Source: Sitta carolinensis
Taxonomy: Eukaryota > Chordata > Aves > Passeriformes > Sittidae
Direction of reading: 5' to 3'
Assembly: GCA_032173965.1 (NCBI GenBank)
Contig: CM063283.1
Location: 112,229,108 to 112,293,107 of the forward strand
Length of the DNA stretch: 64,000 nt
Below, in pieces: positions 17,701 to 29,700 of the stretch (position 1 is its first letter; every line of letters begins with the position of its first letter). A program made the translations under genes and the position numbers. The notes beneath the pieces are model-generated. The model was not told where the DNA came from. It made no database searches and saw nothing but the letters and a program-made list of their open reading frames with translations.

Positions 17701-20700
17701 ACCCTTTGCTGCCAACTACTTTATTAGGAAAGAACATGCATGTATTTTGGCTAAAAATGCTGTCTTCCTATTGAAAAAGTTATGTTTTAGCCAAAACAAA
17801 TATATAAAAAACTTCAAGGGATGCAGAAAAAGCCAGAAATTTTCCTTTCAATATTTTCAAAATTGCTTCTTTTCCTCTTTTCATTTCAAAGTGAAAGCTG
17901 TTTGATAACTAACTATGTAATTCTCTAGGAAAAAGTTATTTTTTAAGATAAAGAAGTTGCAAGGGTTTTTATTGAATGCTTGGTACCATTACCAGTCTTA
18001 GCAGATAATTTTTGTTGGCTTTGTTTTTGGTGGCTTCATTCAGTTTTTGGTTTTTTTTTTTTTGTTTGTCGTGCTCCTTATTTTTTACTTTCCTTCTTGA
18101 ATTCCTGTTTTGGAAGAAGGAGTATTTTGAGCTAATTAACATAAGGACACTAGCAAACTCTGTCACACCCAAACAGGATATTTTCCTGTGGAAAAAAAAT
18201 TGCCAGAGCTCAGAAAAATTTTGTGTGTAGCCATTTAACCACACCATTTATCCGGGATGCCCTTCTTAAATAAAATCAATGCTAATTTTGCTTTTCCCTA
18301 ATGGGAGCCTATTAAGCTGAGTACACAGGCTTTTTTAACCTCAGACACGTTGCAGGGGCAAGCCAGCACTGGATTCAATCTGGTGTATTAATGAGGAACA
18401 GGGAAATTCTGTGTCTGCATGACTTGGTTACTGCATTGGGAAGGTTCAAACACTCCCCCCTCCAATAAGTCACCCAATAGCTGTTTTACAGTTATTATGG
18501 AGCATCATTTAATGCTTCTGCTCAGGGTTCCTTCTCTTCTGGAGTTCACAAATGCCCATAAAATGATAACCTGGCTTGGAACTTGGCTCTAAATTATTTT
18601 TATTTGAACAGCAAACAATCTATTAGGCCTCTGAAGACCTACTGGCTTCCAAGCCAATATGGACAGGAATTTCAAAGCAGTCTGGGCTGGCTGTAAGACT
18701 GAATTCCATCTGAACAGAATAGAGAAGAAAACTAAAAAAGCAGGGAAAGAAAGGGTAGTTTAGATTTATTATGATTCAGGAAGCAGCTTTTTTACAAGAA
18801 GGAAGAGAGTAATCGAGCTCAGAGTGGTAAAATGTGTGGGCAGAAGTGAAGTGGCTTCGTGCTCCTCACACTGTGCTCAAAGTCCCGTTAGTTTTCCGTG
18901 CTGTCACCCTGGAAGCATTGGGGACACACTGAGGAGAAGCAATTAGGCCAGGTCTCAGCACAACCAGCTGCCTCTGACACAGTCCAAACGTGACCATATG
19001 CTCCCAAAAGAAGAGGGAATGCTTCTCTCCTCTTCTGAAATGCCAGGGGAGAGGTCAAGCCATGAGTGCTACAGGCTCAGAGGAGCAGGGGATTCAAATA
19101 GAGTTGTTTTCCAGTTCAAACTTTTCCATTGGGAACTTGAATATTTAACATTTCACACTTAAAAAAAATAAAATTATAACCCCCCCCCCTTTCCTTTTTG
19201 TTCCCATCCCCCAGTGTCATTCACCTCTTGTTAGAATAAAAGTTTGAATTTAAATAAAATTTGTGGTAACATCACCCCCACCCCACACCCTCTAATTAAG
19301 GAAATTTTAGAATTTGCATAATGTCTGCAAATGAGAAATGAGAAGTTGTGGAGGGAATGGGGTGGGAAGTGCAAACAGCTCAGGTGCTCTGCTGCATTCA
19401 GTATCTTACAGCTGGAGGGGAAAGGTGGGATAAAATCCCCACACTATCCAAATTTTCTTCCCCCTTGTCTGTGTGTTTTGCCTGGGAGAGCGAGTGGGAA
19501 GCAAGGCTGGACAGGGGCTGAGGAAAATGAATTAATTCTATGAATTACTTCCCTTTGGTAGCCCTGTGCTGATTCAAAACTTTGTTACTCACCACTCTGT
19601 TAAACCAACATATTTCATCTCCCACTTCTCCCAGGAAACAAGCAACAGGATAAGAGGGAACTTTACTGATTGTTTAATTCTGTTCTGTCATTCTAAGATC
19701 CAGAATCACTGCCAGGCCACAAGCTCTGGTGTTTCTCACACTCTGCTCCTTCAGAGCAGTGGGTGAGATTTGATTTTTTTTTTTTGTTTCCCCATCACCC
19801 TCAGACACCAGTGCAGATACTCCTTGAACATATAAAATGTTGAATTTTTAGATGTGGGGAAATGCTGTTTTGATAAATCACAAGTGTCTTCCAGAGGCTC
19901 AAAGGATATTAAAATGTCACAGGCAAGCAACTCAGCATTCTCATTCTTTATTCCTGTCTTTGAGGACACACTTTGCAAACTGTGGAGGAAACAGATAATT
20001 CTCTCTAGGAATTAGGAGAGTCAGAATATTGCTGTACTGCAGTGAACAATTAATGATATTTATCTCTCACATAAGGCTTTACCCTTTTCCTGTATAAATC
20101 TTTTCTGCAGGAGCAATTTAATGAGTGATATCTTTTTTGCACATACAGTAGCTGAGACACTGCATGAGCACAGGGGAAATATCAAATCTGCTTCAAAGCT
20201 TTGCTAGATTTAAAGTTAGGTGGATACTGGTGAGGCCCCACTGTGCAAACTTCAGGCCATGCTTTCAAAATGTTTCTCTCACTAAGTTCGTGGTTTATGT
20301 TTGATCTGTAGAGCTTTCTTAATTCTGGTTCTTTTGGGATCTTACTTAGAAAGTTCTAAGACTCAAAAAAAAAAAAAAAATCACTTATTTAACTTTATAA
20401 TCATTTGGACCCACCTATGAACTCTTATAATGTTTATCCACCTACCTGAGCACTGCAAGATGCAATACAAGCAAAACAAGGATTTACACAAATGGAACTT
20501 AACTGAGGGGAGAGGAAGAAGTGGGCAATTTAAGGAAACACAGAATTAGATTAATTTTTGCTGTCTTCTTATTTGACTTGAAAAATGTCAAATCTAGGTC
20601 TAGATAGATTTTTTTTTTTTTTACAGATTTTTTTTCAATCATTGTCTCTTTGAGACCAAGGAAAGCTCCTATGTTTTGTTAGCACTGAAGATGAATATTT

Positions 20701-22026
20701 TCATTATTCTGAATATGAATAACATCTCATTTCTGATAGCTCCATTTGGCTGCAGCCTAAAACCTGTTTTAGGGAACATCAGTCTAGCAGAGCCAAACTT
20801 GAAGCAATGTAAGATATTCAAAATTTGACTTTCAGCAGGAAACTCCTCCTTACACACATTCATTATTTTATTTTATTTTTGTAAATAACTCATAGTACCT
20901 GAAATAAGCAAGAGAGATATTACTTCAGATGATGTAAAAGAGTAATTTGCAGTCTAACAAATATCCCTGTATGTGATTTATTTCTTTTAATCAGGACTGA
21001 CCTTTTGAATTGATTGTCTGTGGTTTACAGGAGGACCTAAGACCAGACACCCACGACTGAAGAGACTGAAATGACTTGCATTTCTGAAACCAAACAATTT
21101 ACAAAACTAATTGAAAGATCTGCAGCAGAAACAGAAAGCTGTGACTTAAACTTTTTTTGCAATTTAAAAACATTCAATGTTAATGGCTTTTTCTTTGTTT
21201 TGATCAATGGTGTTAAATATTTCTTGATATTTATCAATGGTGTTAAATATGTCACTGTGGGTGACATAAATAGTGACATGTCGTTTAGATGAATTATTAG
21301 ACTATAGATGCACATGCTTTTGGAATAGCCTTAGCCTGTAAATAAAGACAATAAATCAGATTTTTCAATCAGCCTTCCACCTGTTAAACATCCTATATAA
21401 AGCTACCCTAGCTACAGGTTGAAGATATAGCAGTGCATAGATCAGAAAACAAAATTTTTTATTGCTACAGCTGTTTGGCATTGGCCCTCAAATTCTAAGT
21501 GGATGACAGAGCTGCTCAGTTTGGGGCAGTTTTTTCTGTTTACCTGCCTGTCTGAGAAAAAGCAGCATGTCCCTTACATGTAGGATAAACAGCCTTTGGG
21601 GGATACTTGGTGACTGAGATCAAAATGTGTGTGTGTCCCTGTAGACAAGTGCAAGTCTCCTCCTCAGAAATTCCCGTGACAAGAGATGAAGCTCATTTCT
21701 GTGAAGTGAAATTCCAAAGCCTGTCTTGTTCCTCTCGAGTGGAAAACACTTAGGTCAGGAAATGATGCTGAATGGGATTGCCTGGTTGAGTTGGATTTTA
21801 GCCTTTGCCTACCTTGCTCTAAATTGGTTGTCTGATGTTCCTCAAAACAAGGGTTCTGTCCTCTGAGGGAAGAATATTGTTTCCTTTCAAAGAATAAAGA
21901 CCTAGAATAGAAAAGCAGGAAGGACAGATTCTGCAATGGGCCTCAAATTAGTGGAATTATTTTATTCCCCAATAGCTGTTCCTGCTCATGGGAGTCACAA
22001 CTGGGACCGTGTTTGTTCATGTGTTT
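14707..22026. other. Unique AT-rich intron
   Basis: No gene, CR1 or LTR recognised in 7.3 kb. It holds T-runs (16443-16461, 20610-20622), C10 (19180-19189), A16 near 20365-20380 and an 18-bp direct repeat (21203-21220 and 21233-21250). This is the longest repeat-poor stretch beside 32.6-40.0 kb and is a reasonable place to look for conserved non-coding elements. Confidence 0.55.
21203..21250. repeat. Short direct repeat, period 30
   Basis: ATCAATGGTGTTAAATAT occurs exactly at 21203-21220 and again at 21233-21250. The spacer is AT-rich. A local tandem duplication of 30 bp with partly diverged spacer explains it. Confidence 0.9.
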
Positions 22027-22477
22027 ATAGAATGAATTGGGTTTGGAAGGGACATTAAAGATTGTCCTGTGCCACCCCTGCCCTGGCAGGGACTCCTGCC
22101 CCTGCCCCAGGCTGCTCCAGCCCCAGTGTCCAGCCTGGCCTGGGGCACTGCCAGGGATCCAGGGGCAGCCACAGCTGCTCTGGCAATTCCAGCCCCTCCA
22201 GGGAACAATTCCTGCCCCAATCCCAGCCAATCCCACTCTGCAGCCATTCCCTGGTGCTGTGCCTGCAGCCCTTGGCAATTGTCTCTCTCCAGGGTTCCTG
22301 CAAGGCCACCCTGAGCTCAGCCCAAAGCTTCTCCTGTGCAGCTGAACAATCCCAGCTGTGCCAGCCTTTCCTCCCAGCACAGCTGCTCCAGCCTCTGCTC
22401 CTCCTGCTCCCTGCTCTGGGCTCTCCCCAGCAGCTCCAGCTCCTCCTGGGCTGGGGCAGCTCTGCAGGTTGGGCTCA
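22027..22477 (-). mobile_element. CR1 LINE 3' fragment, reverse orientation
   Basis: Starts at the + strand left end with AGAATGAATTGGGTTTGGAA, the reverse of the CR1 3' terminus. It continues through GCTGCTCCAGCCCCAGTGTC, GGATCCAGGGGCAGCCACAG, CAATTGTCTCTCTCCAGGGT and AGCAGCTCCAGCTCCT. About 250 bp of it (22240-22440) is nearly identical to 47860-48055 and to the reverse complement of 44280-44490, so all three come from one young subfamily. The right end stops abruptly next to an LTR. Confidence 0.93.
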
Positions 22478-22489
22478 TCCCTTTCCTGT

Positions 22490-22885
22490 TCCCAATGATG
22501 CCTGGAGAGGCTCCCTGGAACAGAGGCCAGACAGAGTTAAAGGAATAAAATAGGGATTTATTAAAAGGCCTTCAAAAGTTTCACCTTGGGCAGTACAAGA
22601 GCCCAGCTGTGGCTCTTGTCCCAAGATGGATGATGGGTCACAAGTTTTCACCCTTTTATAAGTTTTGTTCCATTTCCATTTTGGGGTTAATTGTCCCATT
22701 CCAGCTCCAGTGATGCAGTCCCACCCTCCCAGATTGCTCTCCTCAATTCTCTGCTGTTTGCACTTTTTGAGCCCAAAGCTCAGCAGTGCCCTTGGTTCTG
22801 GGGCTGGAAAAGGATTGTTCTGTGTGACTGAGCTGTGAGGAGAAGTTGCTGACACTTTATACGGAGCTCAGAGTCACACACCAAT
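22490..22885 (-). mobile_element. ERV LTR, reverse orientation (ends uncertain)
   Basis: Non-coding, LTR-like block. On the minus strand there is a TATA box (TATAAAA, 22654-22660) and, about 95 bases downstream, an AATAAA signal (22557-22562). This is the usual spacing of retroviral promoter and polyadenylation signal. The layout matches the better-defined LTR at 24533-25129. The text (GGAACAGAGGCCAGACAGAG, AGGGATTTATTAAAAGGCC) resembles passerine ERV LTRs as I remember them. I could not place TG...CA ends or a target duplication. No retroviral coding sequence adjoins it. Confidence 0.65.
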
Positions 22886-24059
22886 GCAGTACAGAATCTG
22901 GAAAACAGGAAAGCTGAAACTTAAGGCATCAACCACACTGTGGGATCAGCCCAGGACACAGTTGGTTCATCTGTAGCTTTTGTGTTACCATCACTTGGAA
23001 AAGCTTGTAGAGAAACTCTGCTGATGTCAATTAAAGCACATGACATTTTTTATCTATAGTGTTCTTAATCTAACAGATTTACTTGTCTTGATTTCACACC
23101 TAATTGCTGAAAATATTATGACTAGACAGGAATATAAAAGCAGTATAATGTAATACCTGTTGACAGAACTGATTAAGAGTGAAAAACAGAGGAAAGCAAG
23201 TACCCTATTATGTGCCAGAGGTCACTGAGAAAGTGTATTTAAGGCTGCTGATATAAAGCAGCTCGATATTCTGTTATCTATGGATGATTTTAAAAGCAAG
23301 TTGTTCTTTAATGGAATTCCCTTTTCACTGGACTGTCACCACTGACTGCTCTATTATATATTCAATTACTATATCTTTATAGAAAAGTACTTGTTCTATA
23401 GAATGATAGCTAAAAAAAAATTGAAATTAGGAAAGTTTGGAAAATGGAGCTGTTACCCAATATGCCATCTGATTTTCTCATTGTGCACCAAGGCATTTAT
23501 TGTAGAGTTCTTATTTTATGCAAAGGCATAGCCCTTTCATTTTGCCTCAAAGATGGATAATTTCTGTTTTAGAAGAGAAGGATACACTTGACCTCTGTAA
23601 TCGTTTTGTGTGGGGAAAAAACTGAATCATCCAAATTTGGATCTGCTACTACCACTTCCTCTTTCACAAATGTGTGGATTCCTCCCTTTCCTTACTGTGT
23701 GCTGTATTTTAGTTTGTACATGACCAGACTTCATAAATATCTAATATATAACCTCGTTGACAACCCTGTGTAGCTCCCTTCTTACTGGAAATCCCAGACA
23801 TTTCTCTCTGTATACAAGTCATGATACTTATTTTTGTTTTGCTCAATTTCATCTTAAAAAGTGGTATCACAAAACCTCCTTGGGTGCTCAACATTTGTGT
23901 CAGAACTATGGTTATTAATCAGAGCGAAAATGGAGAGAGTGTCCTCATCATGCAAAGCTCCTCGGTAGTTTAATGGAAAATAATTCCACAGTGATATTTT
24001 CTTCCCGTGGCAAGTGTAGGGATGTGTTTTATTATTCACCTCAGTGTTCTGATGAGACA
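22886..24059. other. Unique AT-rich intron
   Basis: No gene or repeat recognised. It separates the first LTR block from the GC-rich island at 24.06 kb. Confidence 0.5.
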
Positions 24060-24450
24060 AGCCAGTCTCTAGGCTCCAGCAAATGAGGCAACTGCCTAAG
24101 GCAGAGCCAGCCAGAGGGGTCTGGACATCCTTGGCCACACTCCGAGCTTTCCCAGGACACAGGGGAGCCTGGGGAGTTCCCAGAGACAGTTTGCATCCCC
24201 CCCTGGCACCAGGGAGCTGCAGGGTCAGCTGCTGTCTGTGCTGGGGAGGCAGCAGCATCCTCCTCTGCTGCTGCTGGGGCAGGACAAGAAATTCCTCCTG
24301 ACCCCACCAAGGTCTCGGCTGTGTTGTCCCCTGTGGTTCCTTTGGGATTTCTCCTGAGTATCTTTGTCCTGCCCCTAAGGAGCAAACACAGGATGCTGCT
24401 GCCTCTCTCAGCTCAATGACTGCCTGCCTTTGGGGAGGGAGCTGTCATAT
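24060..24450. other. GC-rich unclassified segment
   Basis: Clearly more GC-rich than its flanks, with many CAG, CTG and CCAGG words (for example GCAGCATCCTCCTCTGCTGC). The composition resembles old repeat-derived DNA in this window, but I could not assign it to CR1 or an LTR. Open frames on both strands are short and unlike any known domain. Confidence 0.4.
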
Positions 24451-24527
24451 CCCTCTCTGCTGAGCAGAATAGTTGGGAATAATTACCCCACTAAAGATGG
24501 AGTGCCCTAGGACTGTGACCTCTGTGT

Positions 24528-24532
24528 GGGTG
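24528..24532. repeat. Target-site duplication, left copy (GGGTG)
   Basis: Directly precedes the TG of the solo LTR and equals 25130-25134. Confidence 0.8.
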
Positions 24533-25129
24533 TGTCCTGGTTTAGGGCAGATTTGGGAAGAAACCCCCGAATGGAGTCCCTCTAGAAAGCAAATCCAAAC
24601 AGTCCCTCCCCAACTGGTTCGGGAAAAAAGATTTTCCTTGGAGAAAAGTGGGAAAAATGTGTTTATTTAACAGGTAAAGCACTCCCCAGTACAACAAATG
24701 AACAATACTGAACAAAACTAAAGAGATGACAAAATCAGGCAGTATCTTTTATAAGTTGTAGCTCAGCTCAGGCTGTGTCAGTGCCTCAGCTCTGGGAATG
24801 GGGACACAGGGAGAGCTCCTGGGGCTCTGCTGGGTCAGTGCAGAGCCGGGGCAGACAGTCCCAAAAAAGGGAAAAATTCACAGTCCAGAGAACTTCTGTG
24901 CTCCAGCTGGCCAAAAGCTGACTAAAGCAAAGGAGAGCTCTGCAGACAGCACAGGCTGTGAGCAAAGGGAAGCTGAAAACTCTGATCTTTGTGTGTTGAA
25001 AACAACAGCCTCAGACATTGCACTGCTTCTCCCTCTCCCCCCTTCACTCAGATCCAGTTTGAAAGGTGCAATCCTTATTTCTGAGCTAACCAGACAAATG
25101 GGGATAGAATTCAGCACCAACCCAGGGCA
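24533..25129 (-). mobile_element. Solo ERV LTR with 5-bp target duplication, reverse orientation
   Basis: The element is 597 bp. It begins TGTCCTGGTTTAGGGCA and ends AACCCAGGGCA; the ends are inverted repeats of each other apart from a few changes. It is flanked by GGGTG on both sides (24528-24532 and 25130-25134), an intact 5-bp target duplication. On the minus strand a TATA box (TATAAAA, 24747-24753) precedes AATAAA (24662-24667) by about 85 bases, which sets the orientation: U3 on the right, U5 on the left. No gag, pol or env sequence is present, so it formed by recombination between the two LTRs of a provirus. A 5-bp duplication fits class I or class III (ERVL) elements. Confidence 0.88.
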
Positions 25130-25134
25130 GGGTG
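25130..25134. repeat. Target-site duplication, right copy (GGGTG)
   Basis: Directly follows the CA of the solo LTR and equals 24528-24532. Confidence 0.8.
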
Positions 25135-26663
25135 TGCACAGACAGAGGTAAAGAGACAGTAGAGGAGAGGAAGATGAAGATGTATGGCTGAGTGTTCCTA
25201 TTAATTGTTCCTACCCCTCCCTGCTGCACAAACTCTGCTTGGAGGGATGCTCCAGCAGCAGGTGACTGCACCAGGATATGAATGGGGAATGCAGAATCTT
25301 TATGTTGCCCTTTGTAAATGGATTATTGCCTTCTGGCTGTGGTTTACTGTCACTGGCGTGCTCTTCTCGTAAGCAGAAGGCTGTGCCTTCCAAACAATTG
25401 TCTAAAAATGGAAAATCTCTCTTCTGGATTTACAGAGGGAGGACATTGGCTGCTTTTGTGCAGACAGAATACATGCAGAGGTAGATGGTGGCTTTGTGAA
25501 ACGTGGTTATCTTTGGGTTTTTCTTTTAAACAAAAATTTGGAGCATATTTCAGTGTGGAGGTCAGAGAAACGTGTGTCTTGTCTAATGATAAGCAGAGGA
25601 CATCTGGTTACACCATCCATCAGTCTATTGCCTAGAGCAAGAGATATCCAAGTTTGACATGTCTGTTTTGGGAGGGGGAGGGAGGTGCAGGGAGATAACA
25701 GACTGCTTTATTAAAATGCAGCAGCTGAAGTTGTTGCTTTCCTTTGTTTTACTTTGTTAGGCTTTGGCTTTTTGTTGGTTTCTTGTTTTTTTCTGCCACA
25801 AAATCACTTTTAATTATATTTACTGTATTCACTCCTTATGGGTGATGCTCAAAGAGCTGACCACCTAACAGTATCCAAAGGATGAACATATTAATTACCC
25901 AAAATATTTAAATAATTTGAACATTAAGAATGTTTGAACAGTATTTTTAAAATTTTTCTGGCTTTAAGCTGCAGAGGATTCTAGAAGTGAGAAATTCCCT
26001 CTCAATAATATTTAAGAAAATAATCCTAAAAGGTAAAATCCCTTTATTTGCACTCAAAGATATTGACAGTTCTCTCCTAGATCTGATCATGGGTGAGAAT
26101 GTCCGTCCAGCTTGCTTATGATTTTAAGTTCCTACTATTTTGTTGATTTCACAACCAAAAATCTTTTGTTGATTGTAAATTCACAATATTCATGTTGTGC
26201 TGCTAATCCTAAACAAAATAAGAATCACTGGGAGTTTTAAAAAAATGTTTCATAGTTCTTAAACCGTATTTTGCATGTCTAAAATATGTTATTTTTTTAG
26301 CTTTCTGATATTTTTCAAGCAATCTGTCCATACAGATTTCTAATTCTTTTAAAGCAGAAAAAAAATACTGAACAGTCTTTTCTTTCTTTCATTTTCCCTC
26401 ATTTTTCTTCTCCTTCATAGAATATTCAGGAAAGTGCTACATTGTGACATTTCTATCAGATTTTGCCACTTACATCCCTTTTAAAGTGAACTTTTGACAC
26501 CAAGAAAATTGCTTCTTGCCTGGATTTTTTTTCTCTTCAAAAGAAGAATTCCTTAAAAATGGGCTTTTTGTTTTCACTTCTAAATAGCTTCAAAAGTCCC
26601 AAATCTCCTTGAATGCTCCTGATTTATTTTATGGAGTTGCAGCCTGCTTTGTGTTCCTTGTTT
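25135..26663. other. Unique intron
   Basis: No gene recognised. The left part is of mixed composition and the right part (25.8-26.6 kb) strongly AT-rich. Confidence 0.5.
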
Positions 26664-26786
26664 GGAAGGAAATTTTGAGGAAACTTTGGCCAGGTTGGAC
26701 ATTGGGGCTTGGAGAACCCTGGGATGGTGGAAGGTTCCCTGCCCTGATCTTCAAGGTCCCTCCCAACCCAGACCATTCCATGACTG
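26664..26786 (+). mobile_element. Short CR1 LINE 3' terminus
   Basis: Only the last 120 bp or so of a CR1: GGCCAGGTTGGACATTGGGG, CCTGGGATGGTGGAAGGTTC, CTTCAAGGTCCCTCCCAACC and ACCATTCCATGACTGAA. The 3' octamer is recognisable as CATTCCATG. Confidence 0.88.
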
Positions 26787-29700
26787 AAAATCCGCTGTGT
26801 TCATTTTTGTGGAAGCTTTGGTCAGAAATGGATGTCATTCCTTTTAAGAGGGATTTTCTTATAATATTATTAGTATTGGATTTTAGCTGTAAAAGCATTT
26901 CTGAATCTAAGTGAAAACTTTCCTCTGAAGTTAAAACCTTCAGCACCAAAAAATGTCTAGTTCAAGACAGATGCAGTTTTGATAATCTTGTTGTTTAAAG
27001 ATAACTCATTTTTTTACAGACAAAATTTGTTTTCTGTCTGTGTCTTGGTAGTAAAGGGCAAATACAAGTTTTTACTTAGCATTTAATAGAATTTAATAGA
27101 ACTGGGTCTGGCAATGACTGATTTGTTTGTTTAGTAATAGGTAAAACAAGTCTCTGGGCTTTTATAGCAGCTGCATGAATAATCAAATTTTTGTTCAGTT
27201 TGCTTACAAAGCCAAATAAACACATATTTCTTCTTTTTTTAACATATGAATCAAAACTCACTTTGTCCAATTTTCCCCTGGCTGGGGTATAGAAAAGGTA
27301 GAACTAGTCCTGTGAGTCTCACAGCACATTTATCACGCTGAAGGGAAAGCTTTGTTTGCACTACCAGCCTATATTCAGCTAAAGCAATAAACTACCAGCG
27401 ATTAGATTTGAACACAACTGATTGATTTTGGTATCTAACGCTGGATGTCTTCCTGGATATTATTCTCCTCAGAGCTGTGCTTCTTTTGCCTCAGACCCAT
27501 TTGGAAGCCTAATGCTCTTTTGAACCCTACATCTAATCAGGTTTCTCTGGCTCCTTAGGCAGATGTCTGTCTGTCTTTTTTCTTTTTTTTTTTCCCATTT
27601 TTTATAGAATTCATGGACCATTCATACTTTTCCATTGTATTGTAGGGATCGCCTTGTCCTGTGGGAACATTCTCTTAATTGTAAATATTATGGTCTCCTG
27701 TTTTGCAGATGTAAATTTAAAATAAGCTAGGACCAGAGCTGGTCTGTTTTGTTTCTGTTCACCAATTGCTACTGAGAGAGGGATTTATAAAATCCCCCTA
27801 AAAGATAAGTAACTCAATTTCTGTCCTTTTAAAACTTAATCACTGCAGTTTAAATGCAAATGTTATTATTTCTTCAATATTTAAATGAAAATTAGAATTT
27901 CGATAATAGGTGTTGTTTGGGAAGCTGGATTTTTTTGTTTTGTTTTGTTTTTTTTTCCCAGTGTCTAAAGTTACAGAACTATAATCTTGTAGAAAGGAAA
28001 TGTTGAAAGCATCCAAAAGCATTAATGCTCTGTGTAGGTAATGGAGTCATGAGTTTTGTGAATCATATCTCGTGGAAGAAAAATGATTTTCATAAAATGA
28101 TGTATTTTAAAATACGCGTTCCTGTTTTTCCCCCATTCAGGTTTAAGCTGCTGGAAGTACAGCTTTGGCATTTCTCAGGATGTTAATAAAGTGTTAAAAC
28201 TTGACACTGAATTAAATAGAATATAGGAGTGTGTGGAGTTGTTGGTAGGTGTTTTGGAGGACTTTAAAAAGATGTAAAGCATTTATATGTGTGAAGATAA
28301 AACCCCTCCAGCTGGCAAAAGAAAAAAAAAAGAAAAAAAAAACCATGAAGAACATCTTGCTGGAGTTACTGCCTGTCCCTTTTGAAATAATAGGATTTAT
28401 GGCTGGTTCTTGCAAGCCATCTCTCGGATGTGGAGGTGTTAGTTGGGAATTTTTCTTTATTCAAAGGCGTGGTCTGGTGTGCAATTCTTTTCTGGAATTG
28501 CCTAATCTATAATAATGCAGGGAATAATTTGTTAGTTACCTTCTAAATGAGGAGGTTTGAGCCAAATTCATAGGAAAGGTAGCTCTAAATGCTTCTCAGT
28601 TTTTGTACAGACAATCACTTTTCATGTTAATCTGCCTGGAGGATTTTCTTGAGAAGGTAAAGAACAGCATCTTTCAAAACAAGCAAGGTGGAAATACTCC
28701 CTTAGGGGAACAAGAAATTCAGCTTGTTAACCACAGGCTAATGAAATGCAGATTTAAATCTCCCAGTATCTGTCTTTTTCCAGGATCAGAAGTGCCTCAA
28801 AGAGATTATATAGATATTTACTACTTAAAATCATTTTCTGCCCAGAGGTGGATGGATTATGGAGTTAGGATGGAATGTACCATTTATACTGGTTACTGTG
28901 GAGAAATTGAGATTAAACTGTTTGGACTATGGCCACTTGCCAAATGGTTTTCCTTGAAATCACTTGTATAGTGATAATATTTTTTCTGTCCCACCTGAAA
29001 AAATGGAAATGACAGCCTCTCAATCAACGGCAAAAACTGATAAATCACCAGGAATGACTTAATAATCCCTGTTCAACCACTCTTTCAAAATTTTTGGCTT
29101 ACAAAAAAGCCTGTCCCTACTTGCTACTGTTCCTGGCAAAGAAATGCATGTTCTTTGTCCCCTAATGTTTTGCAATCTCCCTGTTCTGTGATTTATTTGG
29201 TATTTTATTGTGATAGCCACGTAACAAGAAGTGCAGCTGCTGTAGACCTTTTATACAATATTTTATACCCCCCACATTCCCAAAGGAATGTTAATTCCTT
29301 CCTTGGCTGCTGCTCCAGTTCTTCCACATTATAGGATCTGTTGATCTGTCTTTTTTGATTTTTGCTTACTTTGTGCCTCTGCACATCTTGTAGAGGCATC
29401 TCCTGGGAAACATCTTCTCTTTGTTCATATTTTAGTCTTGAAATCAGTACTTGAGCGTAGCTGTATTTTACAGATTGGTTATTTTGCTATAATTAAGCCT
29501 CATGAATATGAAGATGCATGTAGTATTCCCATGGTGTCCTAGGAAGTTAGGTTTAGCAATATGATTTCATTTCATCTCTCTGTAACCCATAGGCATGTCA
29601 CTTTTGCTAAACTGAAATATCATGTTGGTTCTTAGATACACAGAGAGTGTACTTGCCAGTTTTTGGGTTTATTTTTAAGCCTAAGTAGAGGGACTTCAAT

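Noticed and set aside
22027..22553. Proline/serine/glutamine-rich frames near 22 kb
   Set aside because: They translate the CR1 3' non-coding end; equivalent frames occur at 44 and 48 kb because the DNA is the same repeat.
24533..25129. Retroviral coding remnant
   Set aside because: Only LTR sequence lies between the target duplications; there is no gag, pol or env reading frame.
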